Positions 33,521 to 42,132 of a DNA stretch of 42,134 bases are shown here, one piece after another. The position numbers and the translations under genes were made by a program. Location: assembly GCF_002879615.1 (NCBI RefSeq), contig NZ_PNRF01000004.1, positions 1 to 42,134 on the forward strand, read 5' to 3'. Origin of the DNA: Billgrantia endophytica (GTDB taxonomy: Bacteria; Pseudomonadota; Gammaproteobacteria; Pseudomonadales; Halomonadaceae). The stretch's first letter is position 1, and every line of letters begins with the position of its first letter. The notes beneath the pieces were generated by a model. The model was not told the DNA's origin and ran no database searches. It was given only the letters and a program-made list of their open reading frames with translations.

Positions 33521-34039
33521 ATGCCGAGAGTTGAAGCGCGCCTGACAGATACCGAGAAGAAATCCTGGACGCAGTTCTGCAGGGCCAACGGCCTGCGCGA
33601 GTCGGACATGCTGCGGCGAATGATTCAGCGCGTTGCCGGTAAAGCTGAAAAAGCGGAAGACCAGAAGGTCGAAACTAGATCTCGCAAGCTCACTATTCGG
33701 CTATCGCCTACTCAGGATCGATGGCTAGCGCAACGTGCTCACAAGGAAGGCTATCCCAGCAGAACCAGTTGGCTTACGGCGTTGGTGTTAGCTGAATTGC
33801 ATAGGGAACCCGTGCTTACCGATGACGAGATATCGGCCTTGCGTGAATCCAACCGAGAGTTGGCGGCCATCGGGCGCAACCTCAACCAGGTAGCCAGGGC
33901 GATAAATATCGAGTTTCGAGAGAGTGAGAAGCTCAAGCAAGATGCCATCGAGAAACTGATTGAGCGGATTGAGCAGCACAAGGACCTGGTGGCCAGTTTG
34001 CTGTCCAGGAACATGAATCGGTGGAGGGATGATGGATAA
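33521..34039 (+). CDS. MobC-like relaxosome accessory protein
   Basis: The product has 172 residues. The N-terminal region (TDTEKKSWTQFCRANGLRESDMLRRMI) looks like a ribbon-helix-helix binding region, and a second such motif (LTIRLSPTQDRWLAQRA) follows. The C-terminal segment has NLNQVARAINI, a hallmark of MobC proteins. It should bind oriT and help the relaxase. The ATG at 33521 has GGAGA upstream; an extended frame from 33428 crosses the predicted oriT and is rejected. It overlaps the next gene by 11 bases. Confidence 0.82.
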   Translation: MPRVEARLTDTEKKSWTQFCRANGLRESDMLRRMIQRVAGKAEKAEDQKVETRSRKLTIRLSPTQDRWLAQRAHKEGYPSRTSWLTALVLAELHREPVLTDDEISALRESNRELAAIGRNLNQVARAINIEFRESEKLKQDAIEKLIERIEQHKDLVASLLSRNMNRWRDDG

Positions 34040-34550
34040 GCCGGAAGTCGTCGTGCGGATCGTCAGTAATGCCTACGATGCGGACCAAGTAGAGAGGGAT
34101 TTGCTTCGCATCAGTAAGAACGGAGCCGTGGAGCTTGAGGACGAAAGCGGCCAGTTCTCCTTCACCGAAGATATGGTCCGTGACTTGGCTAAATACTGGT
34201 CGAGGTTTCAAGGTCGGCAGCGCAAGAGCACCCGCTATACCATTAATATCGTTCTGTCGATGCCGTCCGGAACCGAGCCGCAGGCGCTAAAAAGGGCTGT
34301 CCAGGCGTTCGCCAAGCGGCAGTTTAGCCAGAACTATCGGTATGTCATGGCCCTGCACACGGACACCGACAACCCGCATGTCCAACTCACGGTACGGAAC
34401 CTTGGCCATGATGGGCGCCGGCTGCATGTGAAGAAGGGTGACCCGCAGGAGTGGCGGGAGGCCTTTGCGGCCGAGCTGGAACGGTACGGAGTGGAAGCGA
34501 AAGCCACATTAAAGGCCACCCGAAGGAGGCAGGATGGGCAGTCTGGCTGA
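34029..34550 (+). CDS. Relaxase-family paralogue lacking catalytic residues
   Basis: The product has 173 residues. From residue 5 it aligns end-to-end with residues 38-210 of the downstream relaxase: ISKNGAVELEDE, YTINIVLSMPSGTEP and VMALHTDTDNPHVQLTV are clear equivalents. Two key positions differ: the likely catalytic Tyr (Y60 in the neighbour) is R27, and the third metal-binding His of HxDTDxPHxH is Q119. The reading frame is open and well placed: the start is ATG behind GGAGGG, and 17 bases overlap with the active relaxase gene. It is probably a stable non-catalytic subunit, not junk, but a decayed duplicate is possible. Confidence 0.75.
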   Translation: MMDKPEVVVRIVSNAYDADQVERDLLRISKNGAVELEDESGQFSFTEDMVRDLAKYWSRFQGRQRKSTRYTINIVLSMPSGTEPQALKRAVQAFAKRQFSQNYRYVMALHTDTDNPHVQLTVRNLGHDGRRLHVKKGDPQEWREAFAAELERYGVEAKATLKATRRRQDGQSG

Positions 34551-35529
34551 TGACACCATTGCTGACTTGTTGGAAGGCCCTGTAAAGCATAAGGGCAACC
34601 AGGCCGCTAATCGGGCGCGTGCGCGCCGCGTAGCAAGTCGAGTGCCAGAGGTCATGGTGAAGATCACCGGTAATGCCAAGGGAGCCGATCATGTGCAGTC
34701 TCACCTGGACTACATCAGCCGAAACGGCAAGCTGGAGCTCGAAGACGAGCGCGGCGACGTGATACAGGGGAAAGACGAAGTAAGGGCCTTGGCCAAGGAC
34801 TGGTCGCAGGACCAAGGCAAGCGCCGGAAGAACACCCGCGATACCACCAACATCATCATGTCCATGCCGGCCGGCACTGAGCCGCGTGACGTGAAGAATG
34901 CCGTCCGAGCATTCGCCAAACGACAGCTTGGCCAGAATTATCAGTATGTCATGGCACTGCACACCGACACGGACAGCCCCCACATCCACCTGACGGTGAA
35001 GAACTTGGGCTATGACGGGTACCGGCTGAATGTGAAGAAGGGCGACCCGCAGAAGTGGCGGGAGTCCTTCGCGGCCGAGCTGGAGCGCCGAGGGGTGGAA
35101 GCCGAGGCGACGCCACGCGCCACCCGCGGTGTGATCAGGAGGGGCGTCAGCCAAGTGGTGTGCCACATCCGCGAGAAAGGCCAGACGCCACAGGTGGACC
35201 AGGCGAAGGTCCGGGAGGTCCTCGAGGACTTCCGCGACCAGCGGGCCGGTAAAGCACTGAAGCCGCGGCCCTGGGAGGATCGTATCAAGGAGCGCCAGAC
35301 CTATGTCCGCAAGGCCTGGCTGACGGCGGCGAAGGACCTCAACCAGAGCCACGACCCTGAGGAACAGGAGCTGGCCAAGCGCATCGCGGCTTTTGTGAGT
35401 TCCATGCCGCCGATGAAGACCGAGCGGCACGAACTCCAGGAGACGGTAGCAGAGCAGCTACAGCGGAACACCCAAACACGCCAGGAGAGAGAGAAGAGAA
35501 GAGAGCTGGATCAACAAGACGAACGGTAG
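34534..35529 (+). CDS. MobA/VirD2-family relaxase
   Basis: The product has 331 residues. It keeps the relaxase motifs: Y60 in SHLDYISRNG (likely nicking tyrosine), DTTNIIMSMPAG (motif II region) and the metal site HTDTDSPHIHL (H143, H150, H152). It should nick oriT and lead the single strand into a recipient. The C-terminal half is basic and helical (ERQTYVRKAWLTAAKD) without primase or helicase. AAGGAGG sits just before the ATG. It overlaps the inactive paralogue by 17 bases, so both are made from one message in coupled translation. Confidence 0.85.
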   Translation: MGSLADDTIADLLEGPVKHKGNQAANRARARRVASRVPEVMVKITGNAKGADHVQSHLDYISRNGKLELEDERGDVIQGKDEVRALAKDWSQDQGKRRKNTRDTTNIIMSMPAGTEPRDVKNAVRAFAKRQLGQNYQYVMALHTDTDSPHIHLTVKNLGYDGYRLNVKKGDPQKWRESFAAELERRGVEAEATPRATRGVIRRGVSQVVCHIREKGQTPQVDQAKVREVLEDFRDQRAGKALKPRPWEDRIKERQTYVRKAWLTAAKDLNQSHDPEEQELAKRIAAFVSSMPPMKTERHELQETVAEQLQRNTQTRQEREKRRELDQQDER

Positions 35530-35648
35530 GTGGAAGCTGGCAGACAGACCGAATAGTGTAGGTTGTGGGTACAAGGATCGCCGGCTTGCGGTTAAAGGAA
35601 GAGCAGATTCCGCTGGTGGGCGGTGATTCCTTAGCTCCCGGAGGCTTC

Positions 35649-35686
35649 TGTCGGGTCCCGGGGAAATCAATAACCGGGACCCGACA
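35649..35686. terminator. Perfect 13-bp inverted repeat between convergent genes
   Basis: TGTCGGGTCCCGG pairs exactly with CCGGGACCCGACA across a 12-base loop. It is placed between the relaxase and the giant gene, ending nine bases from the giant gene's stop. It lacks a T-run on either side, so it is a likely but atypical bidirectional terminator. Confidence 0.5.
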
Positions 35687-35695
35687 TATACTATC

Positions 35696-38600
35696 CTAAG
35701 TTAGGCGTCGTCGAACGCTGGCATCGTTGTCATGATGCATCGCTTCGCGTTCGTAAGTGTCTGCTAGCTCTAGTAAAAGTTTTGTGGCTACAAATGGATG
35801 GGTTGGAAGAATAGCTTCTCCCCACTTACGGTATTTCGCAGCGAGATTCCGTTCTTGACTTCCACCCTCTCCTGGCATTCGAGTAGTAACTCCGCGTGAG
35901 TTATAAACACCGCTATGTGCACCTCGCATCATAGGATCGGACTGGATGTTCTCCATCACATCCCGCACCACCTTGCAAGGCCATACCCCATCTTCGCCAA
36001 TAGATGCGCTTGACAGAACTTTTCCGATGCAAACATCGGCTATATCAGCACGACTGAGTTCCATGCAAGACTGGCGTACAGTAGAAATCCATTTCTCAAG
36101 ACGCTCTGCTTTTAATTCTCCAAGGTCGTCGTGGCCAGGAATACGCTCAATAGCTTCCAATAGTCTATATCCTCGTTTAGACAAATTGCTAATATTGTCT
36201 TGAGGAACTTTGTACTCGATAGGGTCAGTTGCCCCGTCACTGCGCTTGTACGTCCACACAATAGCTTGAATAAATAGCTCAGGATGAACTTCAATGTACC
36301 GCTCAAGATTTGGTATGCCATTTCCGCTGCGGCTACCCCAAGGGCGAGCCAGTATTTCTAAATATGAAAACTCCAATGCTGCTTTTTCCTCTAGTGTGAG
36401 CTTTGAGCTTGCATTGAGATGTTCAAATGCCTTTTCTACAGAGTAGTGCTCTAGCATATATTGGCCTGGCTTATCATTGCCACCTTTAGCCACATCTGAA
36501 AGTAAGCGGTAAAGGAGCTCTTCACCCACCTTTTCAGGGTGAAAATGGATGCATGAAAATGCAGCGCGAGGCCGTCCAACCTTCATTAGTCGGTCAATGC
36601 TTTCTTTGTTGTCTTCTTCAGGGTGGTGAATCCAATCTGGTATTACTTCACTCCAGTACTTTTCCTGAGCTTTTTTGTCTAGATTGTCGACCAGCTTCCA
36701 GGTGCTCTTCCCATACGGTGCAAGCATGAGTAACTTCGCCGTATCGATGCCGGAAAGGTTATATGATACGTCAGTGATAATTTCTTCGCGACTTTGGTCG
36801 TCATTAATTGAGTGTAATGCACCTGCGATAAGGTTTTTTTGGGGGTAATTCTCATCTTGGTTAATTAATATTGGTTCTATAGCGAGTTTTATGAGTTCGC
36901 CAACTTTTTCTGGAGTTAATAAAGAGCTTGCGGAGATTCTCCCGATTATCCATGAAGCTTTGCCTTGGCAAGAAAGGTCTATCAGACCTGTAATGCCTTG
37001 GCCGTTGTAAATTTCTCGCAACGCCGCCACTCTGAGATTATGAATGCGTTCATCTCGCTTCTCAAAATCGACTCTTTCGATATCTTCTAGTTCGTCAGCA
37101 GATTCTTCAACCCATGTTTCACGGAAAAGCCAAGCGTGTCTATTAAGCAAGTTTTCTGGTTCAAGTTCGGCGTAAACATCTTTTGCTGCAATGGCGAGGT
37201 TAAGCGAGGTTGACCTTTTTCTGGCGCGCAATGCTGCACGTCGTGAAAGTGTTGATATGCGAATTTTTTCGCGTAGAGCTGTCTTTTCAGCATCACTGGC
37301 CCTATCTCTACCCCAAGTTTTAATCAATGTCCAAACTCGATCTTGGTCGAATTCAGGTAAGGCGTGAAGCCGTTCGACTAGATCGCAAAGCATTGACAGA
37401 GAATAGTCATTTCTAGTTAGGGCCATATCAACCATTTCTCGCACGAATGCAGTGATCGGCTGCCTTGTTTGGATGGGTTCACCAAACCCGTAACCATCTG
37501 AGCGCCATCGTGGTTTGTGGCTGTAATCACCAACCAGATGATGGTCGCCGAATTGCGTTATGCAGAGTTTCCAAGCAATATTAGGGAATTTCTCAGCAAG
37601 TCTGTGCATTAGTCTTACGCGAACCTCATGACTCGCTGCAGTTTGTGGCATCCATGAGCGGAAGATCGATTCAAGTGAATGTATTGGCTTGTTAGACCAA
37701 TTATCGTTAATTTCGACTTCCGCAAGACGCGCTAAAATGAAAGCTGCACGTGGTAACGTCAAGGGGCTCCATGAAAGTGCCTCAAGAGCCCACAGTAAAC
37801 CAGTGCGACTAGGATGGCCGAATGGGCCCGCTTCCGCAGGGCGTAGAAGGCCGAGGACTGCTGGGTTTTCGGTCTTTAAGTCACGCTCAAGGATGGACAA
37901 GAACTCATCTGGAGCTGCTTCCGCATAAGTAGGAAGGTCGCGATCGTTTGCTTCTAGTTTTCGCGTAGTCAACGGCGTTGGGAGGAGGTCGCGAACGACT
38001 TTTACAGCCTCCGCTTCGGTATCAATTCCAAGCTGACCTTTGAATAGCTGGTTGCCATGAACGGCTAGTAGCACGAGAGTTTCTGAAATTCCTTCGCGAA
38101 ACGCGCCTGAAAACTCGCGTGTCTTTCCATGAATTGAAGCTGCCCAACGCTGGTCTTCATCGAGATCCAGTGCAGGGTCATCTTCACCCAGCACCATTCG
38201 TGCTACGTCAAAGTAACGCCTCAAGTCGTCTGTAGTAACTGCCCCTTTGATGGCATAAAGTAAATCAATTTTCGAAACTACGCCGCGATAAGTATTAATA
38301 GACCATGCCGGTACATCATTTAATTGAGCAAGACGTTGGTGCTCCCTCTCAAGCTCAGAATAAGGTTTGTCATTGGCTAGTAATTCGAGGCAACATTTGT
38401 CAGCATCGTTGCTACTGTCCCATGCACCTACTAGCATAAAGGGTACAAGGTTCAACGTTGCTTGGTGATCTGTCACCCATTCTGGAGTTTTTACCGCAGG
38501 AAGAGTGGCAAGACGACGGCGTAAAACAGTCAATGATCTACCTGATTCATTTGAATATCGCGAAATTTCATCGCGATCCTTGCCCATTTCCTCTAATGCC

Positions 38601-39829
38601 GTTTGAAATGTCTCGTAGCTCGCTGGCTCGAGAACGATATGAGGTTCGGTGTTTATAGCATTGCGCGGATAGATGACTATTGAGTGCATCGATTTCGCGT
38701 ATGGAGAAAGCTCGCGTTCGACTTCAGGGCTGAACACTACAGGGATGAAAGTTTTAGCTCCTTCCGCTAAACGCGGCAGGACCCCAGGTTTGTCGAATAC
38801 CAAGACCCGGTCGCGATAAGAAACTAATTCTTCGCCACCAGCTTCGCTAAAAAGTTGAGCCACAAAAGCAAGCGCCTCTTCAGTTGAGTCGGCTGCGATC
38901 ATGGTTGGTCCGTCGGAGGGCTTAGAGAGGCGTGATAGCATGATGCGTTTAGCTGCCTCAATAGCTGAATTAAACAGCGTCCCAGACAATGGTGGCTCTG
39001 ATACATTGGCCCAGTCGGTCCAGCATTTGTCGAGTGAGCGAACGTTCTGTGCCGGAATCCTCGTTTCATTAGCGAACCAGGCTTGCGCAGGTAGCGATTG
39101 CTCTATCCATTGTTCAAGATCGCTTGCGTCATACGCCCGAACTTCCTTCCAGAGTCCTTTAGCTTGTTTTTCGGCAACCCAGGCTGCCTTGCCGTTAGCC
39201 CACCGGCGTGGAGTGACGAATATGAACGTCGTCTCGGCTCGCTCTTTATCGCTGAGTGCCTTAACGCTCTTTTCGAAATCCTTATCTGCCTTCCTTTTAA
39301 TATCCTCGTTGGTGCCGAACTCCCAGCCCGAGCGTCCAGTGGGTACCCAAGGCGTTCCATCACTCGCTTCAATAAGCCCGTCCCAGCCAGGACGTTCGGC
39401 GTCATCGTTGCCAGGAAAATCAACTTTTTTAAGACCACTTCCTGTCGAATGGACAAGTGTCCGCAGAAATACCGAAAGCCTAGCTCTTGCCGGAACGTTG
39501 CGAGTTACCCACTGTTCAATGTCATTCGCTTTAATTGTAAGAAATGGAGGTACGTATGCCCGCGTATTTGAAGGCATACTCTTTACCATTGCTTGTGACT
39601 CATCATATTGAGCCTGCATTTCCAAAAGATTCTTGCTTGGATAATTGAAGGCCTTCTCTAGGCGCTTCGCCATATCTGTGGACAGTGACGCTTTGCCGTT
39701 TAGCAGGTTTGATAAAGCTGGGCGGCCAACTCCGATGATCTGAGCAGCTTTTGTGACGGATACTCCCGCCGGAATGACTTCTGCCCTGATGCGTTCTCCA
39801 GGATGAGGAACAGTCTTCGAATCTTGCAT
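35696..39829 (-). CDS. Giant HTH-fused protein, putative defence effector
   Basis: The product has 1377 residues. Residues 1-75 resemble a HigA-type antitoxin: HPGERIRAEVIPAG, then an HTH (VTKAAQIIGVGRPALSNLL) and the tail LLEMQAQYDESQ. Residues of about 95-255 hold a nuclease-like region with GNDDAERPGWDG (D150), SGWEFG (E170) and K178/K180, then TFIFVTPRRW and YDASDLEQWIEQS. Residues 305-375 look like a degenerate NTPase core (MIAADSTEEALAFV; RVLVFDKPG), with no Walker lysine. The remaining 1000 residues are helical. TGGAG precedes the ATG at 39829. I recall unnamed proteins of this pattern in defence islands, but I could not search. It sits last in a mobile element, the usual cargo place. 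Confidence 0.6.
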   Translation of the reverse strand: MQDSKTVPHPGERIRAEVIPAGVSVTKAAQIIGVGRPALSNLLNGKASLSTDMAKRLEKAFNYPSKNLLEMQAQYDESQAMVKSMPSNTRAYVPPFLTIKANDIEQWVTRNVPARARLSVFLRTLVHSTGSGLKKVDFPGNDDAERPGWDGLIEASDGTPWVPTGRSGWEFGTNEDIKRKADKDFEKSVKALSDKERAETTFIFVTPRRWANGKAAWVAEKQAKGLWKEVRAYDASDLEQWIEQSLPAQAWFANETRIPAQNVRSLDKCWTDWANVSEPPLSGTLFNSAIEAAKRIMLSRLSKPSDGPTMIAADSTEEALAFVAQLFSEAGGEELVSYRDRVLVFDKPGVLPRLAEGAKTFIPVVFSPEVERELSPYAKSMHSIVIYPRNAINTEPHIVLEPASYETFQTALEEMGKDRDEISRYSNESGRSLTVLRRRLATLPAVKTPEWVTDHQATLNLVPFMLVGAWDSSNDADKCCLELLANDKPYSELEREHQRLAQLNDVPAWSINTYRGVVSKIDLLYAIKGAVTTDDLRRYFDVARMVLGEDDPALDLDEDQRWAASIHGKTREFSGAFREGISETLVLLAVHGNQLFKGQLGIDTEAEAVKVVRDLLPTPLTTRKLEANDRDLPTYAEAAPDEFLSILERDLKTENPAVLGLLRPAEAGPFGHPSRTGLLWALEALSWSPLTLPRAAFILARLAEVEINDNWSNKPIHSLESIFRSWMPQTAASHEVRVRLMHRLAEKFPNIAWKLCITQFGDHHLVGDYSHKPRWRSDGYGFGEPIQTRQPITAFVREMVDMALTRNDYSLSMLCDLVERLHALPEFDQDRVWTLIKTWGRDRASDAEKTALREKIRISTLSRRAALRARKRSTSLNLAIAAKDVYAELEPENLLNRHAWLFRETWVEESADELEDIERVDFEKRDERIHNLRVAALREIYNGQGITGLIDLSCQGKASWIIGRISASSLLTPEKVGELIKLAIEPILINQDENYPQKNLIAGALHSINDDQSREEIITDVSYNLSGIDTAKLLMLAPYGKSTWKLVDNLDKKAQEKYWSEVIPDWIHHPEEDNKESIDRLMKVGRPRAAFSCIHFHPEKVGEELLYRLLSDVAKGGNDKPGQYMLEHYSVEKAFEHLNASSKLTLEEKAALEFSYLEILARPWGSRSGNGIPNLERYIEVHPELFIQAIVWTYKRSDGATDPIEYKVPQDNISNLSKRGYRLLEAIERIPGHDDLGELKAERLEKWISTVRQSCMELSRADIADVCIGKVLSSASIGEDGVWPCKVVRDVMENIQSDPMMRGAHSGVYNSRGVTTRMPGEGGSQERNLAAKYRKWGEAILPTHPFVATKLLLELADTYEREAMHHDNDASVRRRLT

Positions 39830-39885
39830 GATTTTCTCCAGGCATGCTCGACAAGGTAAAGAGCAAGCTCACGCTCACATGCCTT

Positions 39886-39914
39886 ACTGTAGCGTGTAGC
39901 GCTACACAATACAA
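39886..39914 (-). promoter_or_regulatory. Promoter with an operator-like palindrome in its spacer
   Basis: On the minus strand, TTGTAT (39909-39914) and TACAGT (39886-39891) are separated by 17 bases. The 14-bp perfect palindrome GTGTAGCGCTACAC (39894-39907) fills that spacer. It lies 57-85 bases before the giant gene and could be bound by its own HTH domain. Confidence 0.65.
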
Positions 39915-40098
39915 GGTCGATTTCCCCAAGCCGCGAGAGGAGTATGTATCACCATCGCGCAGTACAAGAGCGGTACACACATCAGCTTCCTGTGCTATCC
40001 TCAGCTTTCGCTAAGTTACTGATTCAAAAGAACTGTACCTTTCGCTTGATTACGGTCTCTTTTCCTTGGGTATCAGTATCTTATTGATTTGCAAGCGA

Positions 40099-40144
40099 AC
40101 TCATAATCCCTTGGTCGCTGGTTCGAGTCCAGCTGGGCCCACCA
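40099..40144 (+). repeat. Right attachment site, second copy of the tRNA 3' end
   Basis: These 46 bases equal 26362-26407. Only the 3' half of the tRNA is present, so it is not a second gene. It marks the element end; backbone sequence starts at 40145. Confidence 0.93.
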
Positions 40145-40208
40145 AATTTCTATCTCGTTTCGTCCAAGAACATGCCATAAGCTCCGCCACAAGCGGCCGG
40201 GCCGAGCA

Positions 40209-40240
40209 GCGTTCGGAATGGATATGTCCATTCCGAACGC
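40209..40240. other. Perfect 14-bp inverted repeat downstream of dctM
   Basis: GCGTTCGGAATGGA pairs exactly with TCCATTCCGAACGC across the loop TATG. It is 58 bases beyond the dctM stop, in backbone DNA next to the attachment site. No T-run is visible on the minus strand, so it is a strong hairpin rather than a clear terminator. Confidence 0.55.
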
Positions 40241-40297
40241 ACACAAAAAGCACCTGTATCCTGGGATGCGGGCGCCTTAGCTTGGCAGGGAAGCGGC

Positions 40298-41632
40298 CTA
40301 GTAGCCGAGCATGATCGATGGCAGTCCGGTGATGAGCCAGGGGAAGAAGGCCATCAGCACACAGGCCAGCAGGATCAGGGCGACGAACGGCACCACCGCC
40401 TTGTAGAGATCGACGATCTCGACCCCCTTGGGTGACACCCCTTTCATGTAAAAAAGCGCGTAACCGAACGGTGGCGTGAGGAAGGAGGTCTGCAGCACGA
40501 CCGCCACCATCACCACGAACCACAGCACGTCGATACCCATCTGGTTGATGATCGGCAGCATGATCGGGAAGCTCAGCAGCACGATACCGGTCCAGTCGAG
40601 GAACATTCCCAGCACGAACACCAGCGCGAACATGAAAATCAGGGCGCCAATCGTGCCGCCCGGCATGGCCATGACCAGATCGTTGATCACGGTCATGCCG
40701 CCGCCACGGGAGAAGACCCCGGTGAAGGCGGTGGCGCCGACCAGTACCAGCATCACCATGGTGGTGGTCTTGCTGGCGTCGATCATCGTGCGAAAGCAGG
40801 TGCCGATCCTGCGATCACCGAAGATCATGAACAGGAGGAAGGCGATCAGCACGCCGATGGCCGAGGCCTCGGTGGCGGTGGCGATGCCGGTGAACAGTGC
40901 GCCGAGCACGCCGAGAATCAGCGACATGGGCGGCAGCACGTACTTCACCAGCATCATCATCAGTTGGCCGGTAGAGTACTCGGCGCGCTCTTCGACCGCC
41001 ACCGGCGGTCCGTAGGAGGGCTTGAGGTGGCAGATCACCAGGACGTAGAGCGCATACATGGCCCCCAGCAGCAGGCCCGGCACCAACGCGCCGGCAAACA
41101 GCGCGCCCACCGACACCGGCGAGTAGCTGGCCATCAGGATCAGCATGATACTTGGCGGAATCAGGATACCCAGGCAGCCGCTGGCCATGATCACCCCGGT
41201 GCTGAGCTCCTTGTTGTAGCCATACTTGAGCATCGGCACCAGCGCGATCATGCCCATCACGGCAATGGAGGCGCCGACGATGCCGGTGGTGGCGGCCAGC
41301 AGCACCGAGACGATGACCACGGTCAGTGCCAGGCCGCCGCGCAGTTGCGCCAGCAGCAGGCGCATCACCTCGAACATCTTCTCGGTGACCCCGGAATCAT
41401 TGAGGAATCTCGCCATCAACACGAAGAGCGGAATGGCCACCAGCACATAGTTGTCCATGGCGTTGCCATAGATATTGTTGATGATGGTGCCGAGCACCCG
41501 CGGGCCGGGGCCGAGGTAGGCACCCATCACCGCGACGCCGCCGAGCACGAAGGCCAGCGGATGGCCCATGAACAGGCCGACCAGCAGGCCGCCGAACATG
41601 AACAGGGTAAGCAGTTCCGGACTCAGGCTCAT
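40298..41632 (-). CDS. dctM: TRAP transporter large permease, DctM-like
   Basis: This 444-residue inner-membrane permease has about 12 helices and is normal in length. Typical stretches are GGLLVGLFMGHPLAFVLGGVAVMGAYL, SGCLGILIPPSIMLI and MFALVFVLGMFLDWTGIVLLSFPIMLPI (landmarks PPSIMLI and GMFLDWTG). The family uses a sodium gradient to import organic acids, ectoine or similar solutes; the binding protein that would show the ligand is outside the window. Its start overlaps dctQ by four bases (ATGA). A tRNA-integrated element ends 153 bases beyond its stop. Confidence 0.94.
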   Translation of the reverse strand: MSLSPELLTLFMFGGLLVGLFMGHPLAFVLGGVAVMGAYLGPGPRVLGTIINNIYGNAMDNYVLVAIPLFVLMARFLNDSGVTEKMFEVMRLLLAQLRGGLALTVVIVSVLLAATTGIVGASIAVMGMIALVPMLKYGYNKELSTGVIMASGCLGILIPPSIMLILMASYSPVSVGALFAGALVPGLLLGAMYALYVLVICHLKPSYGPPVAVEERAEYSTGQLMMMLVKYVLPPMSLILGVLGALFTGIATATEASAIGVLIAFLLFMIFGDRRIGTCFRTMIDASKTTTMVMLVLVGATAFTGVFSRGGGMTVINDLVMAMPGGTIGALIFMFALVFVLGMFLDWTGIVLLSFPIMLPIINQMGIDVLWFVVMVAVVLQTSFLTPPFGYALFYMKGVSPKGVEIVDLYKAVVPFVALILLACVLMAFFPWLITGLPSIMLGY

Positions 41633-42132
41633 GCTGGTTTCTCCTCACGCAGCACCTGGATGGCGCGGATGACGATGGCGATGGCCTGTAGCAGGAGGGT
41701 CACGGCAGCGACGACGATCACGCCCTTGATGGGTGCGACCGGGATCGACACCATCCCGTAGGTGGTCTCGCCGCGGGTGAAGGCGCGCATGAAGAAGCTC
41801 CAGCCGAAGGTCAGCAGCATCCAGATGAACGGCACGAAGAAGATCAGATAGGCGAGGATTTCGATGACGGCCTGCTTCTTGCGCGACAGCAGGCGCTTGA
41901 GCACGTCGACCTCGACGTGGGCGTGGTGGCGTAGCCCGTAGGCGGCCATCAGCATGAAATGGGCACCGAAGAGCATCTTGGTGATATCGAAGGCCCAATC
42001 GCTGGGACGGCCGACGAAGAAACGCAGTGCAATATCGTACAACACCACGAGGGTGATCACGGCAATCAGGGGGGCAATGAGACGGCCGAATCCCTCGTTG
42101 AGGGCATCAATTGCCTTGGCAATGGCATTCAT
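41629..42132 (-). CDS. dctQ: TRAP transporter small permease, DctQ-like
   Basis: The product has 167 residues with four predicted helices (LIAPLIAVITLVVLYDIALRFF; MLFGAHFMLMAAYGL; IEILAYLIFFVPFIWMLL; GVIVVAAVTLLLQAIAIV). Its central VEVDVL after RHHAHVE is typical of DctQ. It partners the downstream DctM by a four-base overlap. The ATG at 42132 is two bases from the window end, so an upstream start cannot be excluded. The periplasmic binding protein probably lies just outside. Confidence 0.88.
   Translation of the reverse strand: MNAIAKAIDALNEGFGRLIAPLIAVITLVVLYDIALRFFVGRPSDWAFDITKMLFGAHFMLMAAYGLRHHAHVEVDVLKRLLSRKKQAVIEILAYLIFFVPFIWMLLTFGWSFFMRAFTRGETTYGMVSIPVAPIKGVIVVAAVTLLLQAIAIVIRAIQVLREEKPA

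Noticed and set aside
33253..33534. A 93-residue frame across the gap before mobC
   Set aside because: It overlaps the 73-residue gene and the predicted oriT, has no ribosome site and no family resemblance.
37087..37296. Small frames inside the giant gene
   Set aside because: They lack ribosome sites and the long frame is continuous for 1377 codons.
40099..40144. A second tRNA gene at the right end
   Set aside because: Only the 3' half is present; there is no acceptor 5' strand or D-arm. It is the att copy.
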